In this document: piece after piece, positions 51,100 to 59,804 of the stretch
Numbering within the stretch: the stretch's first letter is position 1
How the letters are laid out: each line of letters begins with the position of its first letter
From: Sporosarcina pasteurii
GTDB taxonomy: Bacteria; Bacillota; Bacilli; Bacillales_A; Planococcaceae
NCBI RefSeq assembly: GCF_041295575.1
Contig: NZ_CP160452.1
Location: forward strand, 2,976,001 to 3,040,000
Direction of reading: 5' to 3'
Length of the DNA: 64,000 bases
Made by a program: the position numbers and the translations under genes
Notes under the pieces: model-generated
Told to the model about the DNA's origin: nothing
The model's database searches: none
What the model saw: only the letters and a program-made list of their open reading frames with translations

Positions 51100-52581
51100 T
51101 TATTTTTCTTTTTCAAGCATATCAATTGCTGCCTTAAATTCATGTTCAATTTCAGCATTTTGTTGATAGGTTGCTTGACTTACAAAGTATGTAACAACCC
51201 AACAAATGATGAAGCCCGGAACGATTTCATATAATGTGTCCGACAATGCGTCCACATTCCCCCAAATTAATACGGTAATCGCCCCTGCGACCATTCCCCA
51301 TAATGCACCTTTTCCTGTAATCTTTCTCCAATATAAGGATAGTAAAATAACTGGTCCGAATGAAGCGCCAAACCCTGCCCACGAAAACGATACGATACTT
51401 AAAATAGAATCGTTGTTCGGCCATGCAAGTACAATCGCAACAATCGAGACAATAAGAACCGCCATTCTTCCTAAAAACACATATTGCTTATCAGTTGCAT
51501 CTGTTTTAATGACCGCTTTATACAAATCTTCAACAAGTGCTGAAGATGTAACGATTAACTGTGAAGATATCGTACTCATCACTGCAGCAAGAATCGCAGC
51601 CAACATAATGCCCGCAATCAATGGATGGAAAATAATCTGACCTAACACAATAAATACTGTTTCCGCATCCTTTATCGAACCACCGCTTTGCTGAAAATAA
51701 GCAATTCCAATTAGCGCCGTTGCGATGGCCCCAAATAAACTGAGGAACATCCAACCAATCCCAATACGACGGGCACTTTTTATTTCTTTAACAGAACTGA
51801 TTGCCATGAATCGTACAATAATATGCGGTTGACCAAAATAACCGAGCCCCCACGCAACGGCAGATAAAATACCGAGGAACGAAGCACCTGAAACAAAATT
51901 TAACAACTCTGGATTCACTTCTCGGATAGAAAATGCCGTTTCCGAAAATCCACCCGTCATGAATAATCCAAAAACTGGAACGAGTAACAGCGCTAAAAAC
52001 ATCGTAACGCCTTGTACAACATCCGTATAACTAACGGCCAAGAATCCGCCAAATAATGTATAAAAAATAACAACAGCAGAAACGATTAACAACCCAACAT
52101 GATAATCAAGTCCAAATGAGCTATTGAAAAACTTCCCTCCTGCGACCATTCCAGAAGACACATAAAACGTAAAGAAAATTAGAATAATGATACTAGATGC
52201 AATACGAAGTACACGAGAACTGTCTTTCAAACGGCTTTCTAAAAAACTAGGAATCGTAATAGAATCCCCCGACACTTGCGTATAAGCACGAAGTCTAGGT
52301 GCTACTAGCACATAGTTTAAATACGCACCCAGCGTAAGGCCAATCGCAATCCATGCTTCGACAAGACCATTTAAATAGATCGCACCAGGCAACCCCATAA
52401 GCAACCAGCCGGACATATCCGCAGCCCCCGCACTAAGCGCTGTTACTGCTGGACCAAGCGAACGCCCTCCTAACATATAATCGGTTAAGTTTGATGTTTT
52501 TTTGTAAGCGTAATACCCTATAAATATCATAGCAGCCATATAGAATACGATGGCAATTAATTGATAAATATCATTTGTCAT
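51100..52581 (-). CDS. putP: Sodium/proline symporter
   Basis: 493 residues with thirteen membrane segments, SSS family. LTDYMLGGRSLGPAVTALSAGAADMSGWLL and GLPGAIYLNGLVEAWIAIGL contain the Na+ and proline sites of PutP (the SAGAxDMSGW motif), and SQLIVTSSALVEDLYK is the second Na+ motif. It imports proline with Na+, for nutrition or osmoprotection (B. subtilis PutP/OpuE). ATG 52581 follows GGAGATG; an upstream ATG at 52611 has a weaker site. Confidence 0.95.
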   Translation of the reverse strand: MTNDIYQLIAIVFYMAAMIFIGYYAYKKTSNLTDYMLGGRSLGPAVTALSAGAADMSGWLLMGLPGAIYLNGLVEAWIAIGLTLGAYLNYVLVAPRLRAYTQVSGDSITIPSFLESRLKDSSRVLRIASSIIILIFFTFYVSSGMVAGGKFFNSSFGLDYHVGLLIVSAVVIFYTLFGGFLAVSYTDVVQGVTMFLALLLVPVFGLFMTGGFSETAFSIREVNPELLNFVSGASFLGILSAVAWGLGYFGQPHIIVRFMAISSVKEIKSARRIGIGWMFLSLFGAIATALIGIAYFQQSGGSIKDAETVFIVLGQIIFHPLIAGIMLAAILAAVMSTISSQLIVTSSALVEDLYKAVIKTDATDKQYVFLGRMAVLIVSIVAIVLAWPNNDSILSIVSFSWAGFGASFGPVILLSLYWRKITGKGALWGMVAGAITVLIWGNVDALSDTLYEIVPGFIICWVVTYFVSQATYQQNAEIEHEFKAAIDMLEKEK

Positions 52582-52753
52582 TAGGTTTACATCTCCTTCC
52601 ATTTCATTCATTATATCACCTTTCCCCCACCAAAGAATACGCTTCCAAAAATAAGTTGATGAATCATGTACAATAGAAACGTATACTCTTTTCTAACATT
52701 GGACGTCAAATTTCCCAGGAAATAATTAAATTTCGACAAGGAGGATATTTACG

Positions 52754-53221
52754 ATGAATCACAAAAAATGGCTAGATAAAACCGTTCAAATGGCGGTTGA
52801 TAACGTAAAAAATGGTGGTGGACCTTTCGCGGCAATTGTCGTAAAAGACGGGAAAATAATCGGGAGCGGAACAAACCTTGTACATCAACATAATGATCCA
52901 TCTGCCCATGCTGAGCTTTTAGCAATTCGCGAAGCATGTGCGGAGCTTGGGTCTACCAATCTTTCTTCGGCAATATTATATGCAAGCGGCGAACCATGTC
53001 CAATGTGCTTAGGCGCTGCGTACTGGGCAAGTGTTGGAAATATTTATTATGCATGTAGCAAAAATGAGGCGTTACAACATGCCAACTTTTCAAACCCATT
53101 AGCCGCGTATTTTCCAGACCAAGAAAAAGCACCAGAAGATCGTCAAATACCGTTCATTCAAATCTCTACAAACGGCGCACTCACACCATTTCACGAATGG
53201 AATAAGAGAAATAACGAGTGA
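52754..53221 (+). CDS. Nucleoside/guanine deaminase (GuaD-like, CDA fold)
   Basis: 155 residues. Zinc site His52 and catalytic Glu54 (HAELLAI) with Cys82 and Cys85 (PCPMC). Close in length and sequence to B. subtilis GuaD, which converts guanine to xanthine; the C-terminal segment (IPFIQISTNGALTPFHEW) matches the GuaD swap region. AAGGAGG lies ten bases before the ATG. A tRNA- or nucleoside-directed activity remains possible. Divergent from putP. Confidence 0.88.
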   Translation: MNHKKWLDKTVQMAVDNVKNGGGPFAAIVVKDGKIIGSGTNLVHQHNDPSAHAELLAIREACAELGSTNLSSAILYASGEPCPMCLGAAYWASVGNIYYACSKNEALQHANFSNPLAAYFPDQEKAPEDRQIPFIQISTNGALTPFHEWNKRNNE

Positions 53222-53233
53222 ACACACAAATCC

Positions 53234-53268
53234 AAAAAGCGTATTCTCAAGACAGGAGAATACGCTTC
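53234..53268. terminator. Terminator between the deaminase and acyl-CoA synthetase genes
   Basis: Stem AAGCGTATTCTC / GAGAATACGCTT; the reverse strand has TTTTTGG after it, so it mainly serves the acyl-CoA synthetase gene. Confidence 0.85.
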
Positions 53269-53274
53269 TAATCT

Positions 53275-54909
53275 TTATACTGTAATCATTTCTTTCGACA
53301 TTTCTTGCAGCTTAAATTTCATAATTTTCCCTGACGCAGTCATCGGATACGAATCTGTAAATTTGACATAACGCGGAATTTTAAAATGAGAAATATTCCC
53401 CTTACAAAATTCTCTTACAGATGCTTCATCAATCTTTGCACCCTTTTTAGGAATGATCCAAGCCATTAGCTCTTCTCCGTATTTTGGATCAGGCACGCCA
53501 ATAATTTGGACATCTTCTATTCCAGGATGTTTATATAAAAATTCTTCTATTTCACGTGGGTAAATATTTTCTCCGCCTCGAATGACCATATCCCGAATAC
53601 GTCCTGTAACATCGATATATCCATCTTCATCCATAATGGCAATATCTCCAGTACGTAGCCATCCATCTTCATCTATTGCTTCTCGCGTCGCTTCTTCGTT
53701 ATTATAATACCCTTTCATCACATGGTAGCCCCTTGTCCATAACTCCCCAGGCTCTCCCACTGCAACTTCTTCCCCAGTTGTAGGATCGACCACTTTCACT
53801 TCAACATGTGGATGTGGTTTTCCTACAGTCGATACACGCTTTTCAATCGGATCATCTGTCGTTGTTTGCGTAATAACCGGGGACGATTCCGTTTGCCCGT
53901 AACAAATTGTAATTTCACTTGCACCCATGTCATCAATTACACGACGCATCACTTCGATTGGACAAGTCGAACCTGCCATAATTCCCGTTCGGAGTGAAGA
54001 TGTATCGTATTCGTGAAACTCTGGATGATTCAGTTCGGCAATAAACATTGTCGGCACACCATGAAGGGCAGTACATTTTTCATCTTGAACAGCTTGAAGT
54101 ACTTTTCCAGCATCAAATTGTTCGATAATGACCATTGACGAAGCATGTGTAACTGCTGCCAAGGTTCCTAGCACACAGCCAAAACAGTGAAAAAAAGGTA
54201 CAGGAATACAAACCTTATCCTGCTCAGTTAATTTCATGCGATCCCCAATGATTTTCCCATTGTTTACAATATTGTTATGCGTTAACATGACGCCTTTAGG
54301 AAATCCTGTCGTTCCCGACGTATATTGAATATTAATCACATCATCAGGGTCAAGTGATTGAAAGCGTTCTTCCAGCTGTTCATCCGAGACGTTGGACGCG
54401 TGTGCCATGAGATCAGACCACTTATACATCCCCTCTTCTTCACGTTCCGTCATTAAAATCACGCGCTTGAGACGTGGTAAGTTCTCGCTAACAATATTAT
54501 CCCCACGACTTTCAACAAGTTCAGGACAAATCGTGCGGATGATGTCTATATAACTTGTCCCTTTAAAGCTTTCATCTAATATTAACGTAGTAGATTCTGA
54601 TTGCTGTAATAAATATTCTAATTCTGCAGCTTGATAATTCGTATTTACCGTAACTAAAGCTGCTCCCATTTTTCCTGTTGCATATTGGCTAAGTAGCCAC
54701 TGCCGTTTATTATCAGACCAAATTGCGATATGTTCCCCTTTTTCAATCCCCATGCCGATAAACGCTTTTGCTAATAAATCCGTTTCCTCGTCAAACTCTT
54801 TGTAAGTTTTACGGATTCCGTGCTCCGGATACACATATGCCTCTGCATCCGGATAGGTCCGAGCTTGTTCCCTTACAATTTCCCCTACTGTTTTTCGAAG
54901 TAATGCCAT
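53275..54909 (-). CDS. AMP-binding acyl-CoA synthetase (YngI/AcsM-like)
   Basis: 544 residues, the usual length of medium/short-chain acyl-CoA synthetases. ATP motif YTSGTTGFPKGVMLTH, A4/A5 CYGQTESSPV, A7 WLRTGDIAIMDEDGY, A8 GRIRDMVIRGGENIYP and the C-terminal catalytic Lys in MTASGKIMKFKL. It activates a carboxylic acid with ATP and CoA. Acid chain length unknown. No beta-oxidation genes adjoin. Single gene with its own terminator. Confidence 0.94.
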   Translation of the reverse strand: MALLRKTVGEIVREQARTYPDAEAYVYPEHGIRKTYKEFDEETDLLAKAFIGMGIEKGEHIAIWSDNKRQWLLSQYATGKMGAALVTVNTNYQAAELEYLLQQSESTTLILDESFKGTSYIDIIRTICPELVESRGDNIVSENLPRLKRVILMTEREEEGMYKWSDLMAHASNVSDEQLEERFQSLDPDDVINIQYTSGTTGFPKGVMLTHNNIVNNGKIIGDRMKLTEQDKVCIPVPFFHCFGCVLGTLAAVTHASSMVIIEQFDAGKVLQAVQDEKCTALHGVPTMFIAELNHPEFHEYDTSSLRTGIMAGSTCPIEVMRRVIDDMGASEITICYGQTESSPVITQTTTDDPIEKRVSTVGKPHPHVEVKVVDPTTGEEVAVGEPGELWTRGYHVMKGYYNNEEATREAIDEDGWLRTGDIAIMDEDGYIDVTGRIRDMVIRGGENIYPREIEEFLYKHPGIEDVQIIGVPDPKYGEELMAWIIPKKGAKIDEASVREFCKGNISHFKIPRYVKFTDSYPMTASGKIMKFKLQEMSKEMITV

Positions 54910-55124
54910 TCCATTCCCTCCCTCATTCTTCCATTATCGTATAATTCAGAAGGTTTGTCCATAACTGATAATAGTCTTTTATCATTTATGAATGATGCTT
55001 TAAGAGATAGTCGATTATCGGAATCATTTGGGGATAATCGAACTTATTTCAAGTTATATTACTACATAACCCGGTAGTCTTTGGTACGCTTATAATATGA
55101 AGAAAAATTTAAGGAGGACATCCA

Positions 55125-55856
55125 ATGACGATCAACTTATTAACGAGACATGCATCTGTTCGAAAGTATAAAGATGTGAAAGTACCGAAAGAAGACTTAC
55201 ATGAAATTATATTAGCGGGCCAACATGCAGCGAGCTCTAATTTTGTCCAAGCCTATTCTGTCATTCTTGTGACAGACCCAGCTAAAAGAGAGCAGCTTGC
55301 AACGCTTTCCAAAAATCCACAGCAAATTTCCACAGCAGGTGCAGTCCTTGTCCTATGTATGGACTTTTACCGTATCGAAAAAGGAGCAAGCTTATTAGGG
55401 AGAGAAATTGATTACCGTCAGGCAGAAAATTTACTTGTCGCGACGACAGACGTTGCTTTATTCGCACAGAACATAGCGATTGCAGCAGAATCTAAAGGGT
55501 ATGGTATTTGTTACATTGGCGGTGTTCGAAATGCACCTGAAGAAATTAGTGAACTACTAAATTTACCTACAGGCGTTGCGCCGATGTATGCGATGACCAT
55601 TGGGGTACCAGATGAAGACAATGAAGTGAAACCGCGATTGCCGATAGAAGCAATTTTACATGAAAACAGCTATGATGAAGAAAAATATAATGAGCTTATC
55701 CCGGAATATGACCAAACAATGAAGACGTATTATCAAAACCGCGGTACCAATCAAAAGGACATCTCTTGGTCCGAATCGATGACCGCATTTCTAGGTACGC
55801 CGAGACGCCTTCACATGAAAGAGTTTTTACAGAAACAGGGATTCGATTTTAAATAG
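55125..55856 (+). CDS. NfrA-type FMN-dependent NAD(P)H oxidoreductase (nitroreductase family)
   Basis: 243 residues. RHASVRKYKDVKVPKEDL at the start, the FMN loop QHAASSNFVQAYSVI and KGYGICYIGGVRNAPEEI match B. subtilis NfrA1/NfrA2. These flavoproteins reduce nitroaromatics, flavin or disulfides with NAD(P)H in the cytoplasm. AAGGAGG lies eight bases before the ATG; TATAAT occurs at 55091 but without a good -35. It lies 13 bases before the methyltransferase gene, so the two form an operon. Confidence 0.92.
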   Translation: MTINLLTRHASVRKYKDVKVPKEDLHEIILAGQHAASSNFVQAYSVILVTDPAKREQLATLSKNPQQISTAGAVLVLCMDFYRIEKGASLLGREIDYRQAENLLVATTDVALFAQNIAIAAESKGYGICYIGGVRNAPEEISELLNLPTGVAPMYAMTIGVPDEDNEVKPRLPIEAILHENSYDEEKYNELIPEYDQTMKTYYQNRGTNQKDISWSESMTAFLGTPRRLHMKEFLQKQGFDFK

Positions 55857-55869
55857 GAGTAGATAATTT

Positions 55870-57036
55870 ATGCAGTTTGAAGAATTGCTCACAAAACTGA
55901 CGGAACAACTAACGAATGGCACGTTTGTGGGAGGTACGATTAGCCAACCACGCATGAAATCTGACGAATTAAAACGTGTTCGTTTAAAGCCAGTTGAACT
56001 TCGCGGCGCGTTGCATATTCAATTTGAATACCAGTACGAACGAGTGTTAAATCACGAAAACATTGCCATTGAAAACGTTTATGGTGAACTCGACAACTTA
56101 TTAAATCGATTTCGCCAAGTACATGCGGAATTCACGAATGAAACCGTACATGTCCAAATTTCGAAAAAGTTCAAAGTGATGTGGAAAGGAAAGAAAGCCA
56201 CTTCAACGAAAGAAGTTGACCTTTCCCATAATCGAAAGAAGAACTATTTACTTGATGAAGAAACCCCTTACCCTTTCTTAGTAAGATTGGGCGTGCAAAC
56301 GCCAGATGGAAAAGTACGGAACCAACACCAAGACAAGTTTAGGCAAATTAACCGTTTCGTTGAATTTATCGACGACTCGCTCGCCTACCTACCGAAGGAT
56401 AAAACAATACGGATTCTTGATTTTGGTTCAGGAAAGTCTTATTTAACATTTGCGTTATATCATTACTTACACATCGAAAAGGGCCTCGACATTAAAGTAA
56501 CTGGGCTTGATTTGAAAAAAGAAGTGATCGAAGAATGTAGCGCGATTGCGAAGGATTTAAACTACGAAAACCTAGAATTTCTCGTTGGTGACATTAATGA
56601 TTATAATGATGAAACCGCAGTGGATATGGTCGTTACACTTCATGCCTGTGATGTGGCCACGGATATGGCGTTAGGACGTGCTGTCAAATGGGGTGCTAAA
56701 GTCATTTTAAGCGTTCCTTGTTGTCAACACGAACTAGCTTCTCAAATAGACACACCTGCACTCGATGTAATGTTGCAACATGGGCTTATTAAAGAAAGAT
56801 TTTCATCCCTTGCAACCGATTCGATCCGTGCGGAACTATTATCCCTTGTCGGCTATGAAACACAACTACTAGAATTTATCGACATGGAGCACACGCCGAA
56901 AAACGTACTCATTCGTGCTTATCATACCGACCGAAAACCAGCCACCGACGAATTCACACACTACGAAGCATTTCGCGACATGTTACAAGCGAAACCGTTT
57001 TTAGAGAAAGAGCTGAAAGAGTTACTAAATAAATAA
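55870..57036 (+). CDS. SAM-dependent methyltransferase (Methyltransf_32 type)
   Basis: 388 residues. An N-terminal domain of about 130 residues precedes a Rossmann methyltransferase whose SAM loop is ILDFGSGKSYLTFALYHYL and whose motif VTLHACDVATDMALGRAV is followed by SVPCCQHELA, with two cysteines, as in PF13679. The target is unknown; relatives are conserved across Firmicutes and often proposed to act on RNA. AGGAG precedes the ATG. Second gene after the NfrA-type reductase, with a clear terminator. Confidence 0.9.
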   Translation: MQFEELLTKLTEQLTNGTFVGGTISQPRMKSDELKRVRLKPVELRGALHIQFEYQYERVLNHENIAIENVYGELDNLLNRFRQVHAEFTNETVHVQISKKFKVMWKGKKATSTKEVDLSHNRKKNYLLDEETPYPFLVRLGVQTPDGKVRNQHQDKFRQINRFVEFIDDSLAYLPKDKTIRILDFGSGKSYLTFALYHYLHIEKGLDIKVTGLDLKKEVIEECSAIAKDLNYENLEFLVGDINDYNDETAVDMVVTLHACDVATDMALGRAVKWGAKVILSVPCCQHELASQIDTPALDVMLQHGLIKERFSSLATDSIRAELLSLVGYETQLLEFIDMEHTPKNVLIRAYHTDRKPATDEFTHYEAFRDMLQAKPFLEKELKELLNK

Positions 57037-57039
57037 GTT

Positions 57040-57077
57040 AAGCCATTCACATTTGATTGAAGTGTGAATGGCTTTTT
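57040..57077 (+). terminator. Terminator of the nfrA-like operon
   Basis: Stem AGCCATTCACA / TGTGAATGGCT with an eleven-base loop, then TTTTATTTTT. Confidence 0.92.
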
Positions 57078-57109
57078 ATTTTTACTCAATTATGTTTACA
57101 GTAACTCAT

Positions 57110-57145
57110 CCAAATTCATAATAGGAATTTATTGCTACATCGGCA
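57110..57145. repeat. MITE-like repeat, relic copy C
   Basis: About 36 bases that match the right end of copy B read backwards: CCAAATTCATAATAGG and ATTGCTACATC are shared, with scattered mismatches. Only one end remains. It lies just downstream of the operon terminator. The 494-base gap 57037-57530 holds this relic, a pseudogene and two terminators. Confidence 0.6.
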
Positions 57146-57208
57146 CTCTACTAAAATTAAAGGCTTGCTACGATAATAACATATACTTTTTCTAAAGAAG
57201 TTAATGAT

Positions 57209-57399
57209 ATACCAACTTATAATAAACTCGTACGGGATCTTATCCTAGAAATCATTACAAAGACAGGTGAAAAATTCACAACTCGTACCCTTGACGAACA
57301 AGAATATTTAGTAGAAATTAATTAAAAAATGCATGAAGAACTTGCGGATTTGATGAACGCATTTTTCTAATAGACGTAGAAGATCATCTTTACTTTTAG
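57209..57399 (+). pseudogene. Decayed phosphoribosyl-ATP pyrophosphohydrolase-like (MazG superfamily) gene
   Basis: The frame reads PTYNKLVRDLILEIITKTG and EKFTTRTLDEQEYLVEIN, the start of small house-cleaning pyrophosphohydrolases of the PRA-PH-like family. It is broken four ways: the expected ATG is ATA (57209), an in-frame TAA follows the 38-residue block, the middle of the gene is deleted leaving KMHEELADLMNAFF, and a frameshift separates that from the conserved C-terminal FLIDVEDH-type end (LIDVEDHLYF, stop at 57397). An intact protein would be near 100 residues. A MazG-like gene at 36604 may cover part of the lost role. Confidence 0.75.
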
Positions 57400-57426
57400 T
57401 GCAGGCACTCTTTATTAATTACACAC

Positions 57427-57466
57427 AAAAAAGGATTAGACATTTAAGTTCATGTCTAATCCTTTT
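57427..57466 (-). terminator. Terminator of the ureohydrolase gene
   Basis: Stem AAAAGGATTAGACAT / ATGTCTAATCCTTTT with an eight-base loop; T run on the reverse strand. Confidence 0.88.
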
Positions 57467-57530
57467 CCTTATGAATGATGCAATTTCGGTTTACAATAAA
57501 CCTTTAGAATAACAACTGTTCTATTTGCTA

Positions 57531-58472
57531 TTATTGATTCTTTTCTTGTTTTTTCAAAATATGTCCCATGAAGTTCAACATCGTCATTGCCGCTACACGA
57601 GTAGTTGCACCTGTCGGATCATATTGAGGCGCTACTTCCACAAGATCGAAGCAGATAACGTTCCCTTTTTCTGCAATACCAATTAAAATATCGTTTAAGA
57701 AGTCGTATGAGAATCCACCTGGAGAAGGAGATCCAGTACCAGTAGCCAGTGAAATGTCGAAACAATCAATATCGATTGTCACATAATACTTATCCGCCAC
57801 CGGAATTCGGTCTAACACTCCTTCAACGCCAAGCCTGATTGCTTCTTTCGCAGAGATCAATTGGCTATTATATGCTTTCGCTGCGTCATAATCCTCTTTA
57901 CGGCTACTCCCCAGTCCACGGAGCCCGATTTGCACCATTTCATCAATATGATCCATTTCTGACATTCTTCTCATTGGACTACCGTTACCGAGTGTTTGTC
58001 CACCCGGAGCATCAGACCAATCTAAATGCGCGTCTAATTGGATGACCGTTACTTTTCCTTCGTTTTTTAATCCTCTTGCAATCGGAATTGAAATTGAGTG
58101 ATCTCCACCCATAATTGCTGGAATTGCACCCTTTTCACGGATTTTACTAACCGCATACTCAATCGCGTCGAATGATTTCGGAATATCTCCGTGCACAACG
58201 TCTGCATCGCCAACGTCAACTATTTTTACGGGCGCTCCCAAGAAAACTTCATCTCTTTCTGGATCGTAAAAACCTGCATCTCCGCGTGAATAATGTGTAG
58301 ATACTTCACGAATTCTTCTTGGGCCAAAACGGCATCCTGTCAGAAATCCTACACCTGTATCGTACGGTACACCCAAAACTGCGATGTCAGCATCAAGGTT
58401 TTCCAAGTTCTCACAGATTGGATACTTCGCAAAAGAACAGATTCCAGTAATCGGCATATTAACTCTTTCCAT
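57531..58472 (-). CDS. Agmatinase/arginase family ureohydrolase (SpeB-like)
   Basis: 313 residues. The binuclear Mn site is complete: GGDHSISIP, LDAHLDW and the third block TIDIDCFDISLATGTGSPSPGG. The family hydrolyses guanidino compounds to urea and an amine: agmatine, guanidinobutyrate, guanidinopropionate or formiminoglutamate. Substrate-loop residues do not let me choose. ATG 58472 has GGGGGA six bases upstream; longer in-frame starts lack a site. No speE or ure genes adjoin, unlike the usual spe setting; the gene is divergent from lysR-gltS-aspA, which argues for a catabolic role. Confidence 0.92.
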   Translation of the reverse strand: MERVNMPITGICSFAKYPICENLENLDADIAVLGVPYDTGVGFLTGCRFGPRRIREVSTHYSRGDAGFYDPERDEVFLGAPVKIVDVGDADVVHGDIPKSFDAIEYAVSKIREKGAIPAIMGGDHSISIPIARGLKNEGKVTVIQLDAHLDWSDAPGGQTLGNGSPMRRMSEMDHIDEMVQIGLRGLGSSRKEDYDAAKAYNSQLISAKEAIRLGVEGVLDRIPVADKYYVTIDIDCFDISLATGTGSPSPGGFSYDFLNDILIGIAEKGNVICFDLVEVAPQYDPTGATTRVAAMTMLNFMGHILKKQEKNQ

Positions 58473-58627
58473 AGTAATTCCCCCATTTATATAAATTTTG
58501 AATTCCATATTTCCTATTTCCACTTCAGCCTTCTGACCAGTGAGGTATAATTCTTCCTTTGCTAGTGAAAGTGTATATTAGGGCTAAAACAAATATAGCA
58601 TGCCAGAGCCCACATGATTTATTAGAC

Positions 58628-58649
58628 TATTTTATCAATTGATAAAATA
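58628..58649. promoter_or_regulatory. Perfect 22-base palindrome between ureohydrolase and lysR genes
   Basis: Half-site TATTTTATCAA followed by its exact complement. It is a candidate binding site of the divergent LysR regulator. A looser version (TTTTATC and AATAAAA arms) is found near 59656-59677 before gltS. Confidence 0.5.
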
Positions 58650-58733
58650 TATTTATATATTCAAACTTCAACTACCCCAAACAGTATTAATTTAATGTAG
58701 AATAAATAGAAAATATGAATAGGAGTTGAAATT

Positions 58734-59615
58734 ATGAATATCCGGAACTTAGAAGCATTCGTCTACATTGTTTATTTTGATAACTTCAATAAAGCCGCGG
58801 AGGCACTCTTTTTATCCCAGCCTACTATTTCAGCTCGCATTCGATCACTTGAAAATGAAATGAATACTAAACTCTTTGTCCGCGAAGGAAGAAAATCCAT
58901 ATTGACGGATAACGGGAAAAAACTTTTTCCTTATGCAGAAAAAATGCTTAGTTATTATCAAGAAGCGACATATAAAATGAAGCAAGATATGTACATTCCT
59001 GATCAAATACGAATTGGATGTGCAAATTCAATTTCAAGTTATCTCATACCTGAAATTTTGCCCGAACTCCAAAAAAAGTTCCCACTGTTAAGAGTTAAAA
59101 TTGTTTCACATCATTCCGAAGAAATTATGAATAAATTAGTAAACAATGAAATTGATTTTGGGCTTATACGAACGATAACGCATCCCAAATTTCATACAAA
59201 AACAATACTAAGCAATCCTGTTGGGCTTTTCGCCTCTCCAAACCACAACCTAGCTAACAAGGACATTCCCGTTTCTTTAGAAGAACTTTCAAGCGAGGAT
59301 ATAATATTTTATGATCATAATTCAACTGAATGGCTATATATAAATCGATTAATGAAGACCATGAACCTCCAACTAAATACAATTATAGAACTCGACAATA
59401 TGGAATCTGCTAAAAGGTTAGTAAAAAAAGGCATGGGTATTTGCTTTTTACCGCAACATGCAGTTTATGAGGAAGTTAAAAACAATCAGTTAGTCAACAT
59501 TCCATTAAAAAAACCTTTAAATATCAATACAGAAATCGCAATAGCCTATTCAAAAGACAAGCCCGTTACAGATATTATCAATTTTTGTTCATCTTTCGTT
59601 TTTCATCATTTTTAA
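58734..59615 (+). CDS. LysR-family transcriptional regulator
   Basis: 293 residues. N-terminal helix-turn-helix (NFNKAAEALFLSQPTISARIRSLENEM) and an effector-binding domain from about residue 90 (RIGCANSISSYLIPEILPEL). AGGAG lies eight bases before the ATG. It is placed between the divergent ureohydrolase gene and gltS-aspA, so it probably controls both sides; the inducer may be an amino acid or guanidino compound. AT-rich palindromes on both sides of the gene are candidate sites. Confidence 0.93.
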   Translation: MNIRNLEAFVYIVYFDNFNKAAEALFLSQPTISARIRSLENEMNTKLFVREGRKSILTDNGKKLFPYAEKMLSYYQEATYKMKQDMYIPDQIRIGCANSISSYLIPEILPELQKKFPLLRVKIVSHHSEEIMNKLVNNEIDFGLIRTITHPKFHTKTILSNPVGLFASPNHNLANKDIPVSLEELSSEDIIFYDHNSTEWLYINRLMKTMNLQLNTIIELDNMESAKRLVKKGMGICFLPQHAVYEEVKNNQLVNIPLKKPLNINTEIAIAYSKDKPVTDIINFCSSFVFHHF

Positions 59616-59707
59616 AACAATTCACTTTTTTAATGTACAATAAGTCATTCATAAATTTTATCTATCGGTTAATAAAAGAGTCTGATAATTATCGCCCCCC
59701 CTCACAT

Positions 59708-59738
59708 GTTATAGTTTTTATAACTAATTTTTAGTTAT
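59708..59738. promoter_or_regulatory. Overlapping inverted repeats upstream of gltS
   Basis: GTTATAGTTTTTATAAC (6-5-6) overlaps ATAACTAATTTTTAGTTAT (8-3-8). They lie about 65-95 bases before the gltS start and are candidate regulator sites. Confidence 0.45.
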
Positions 59739-59804
59739 TCAGAAAGTTCTAACTAGAAGCGTTTGGAATTACATATTACTTTAGTCAAGAGGGGGAAGAT
59801 TTCA

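Noticed and set aside
54960-55124. MhqR-like operator before the NfrA-type reductase gene
   Set aside because: AT-rich stretches are present but no inverted TATCTCGA/TCGAGATA repeat could be found, so it was not added to the proposed regulon.
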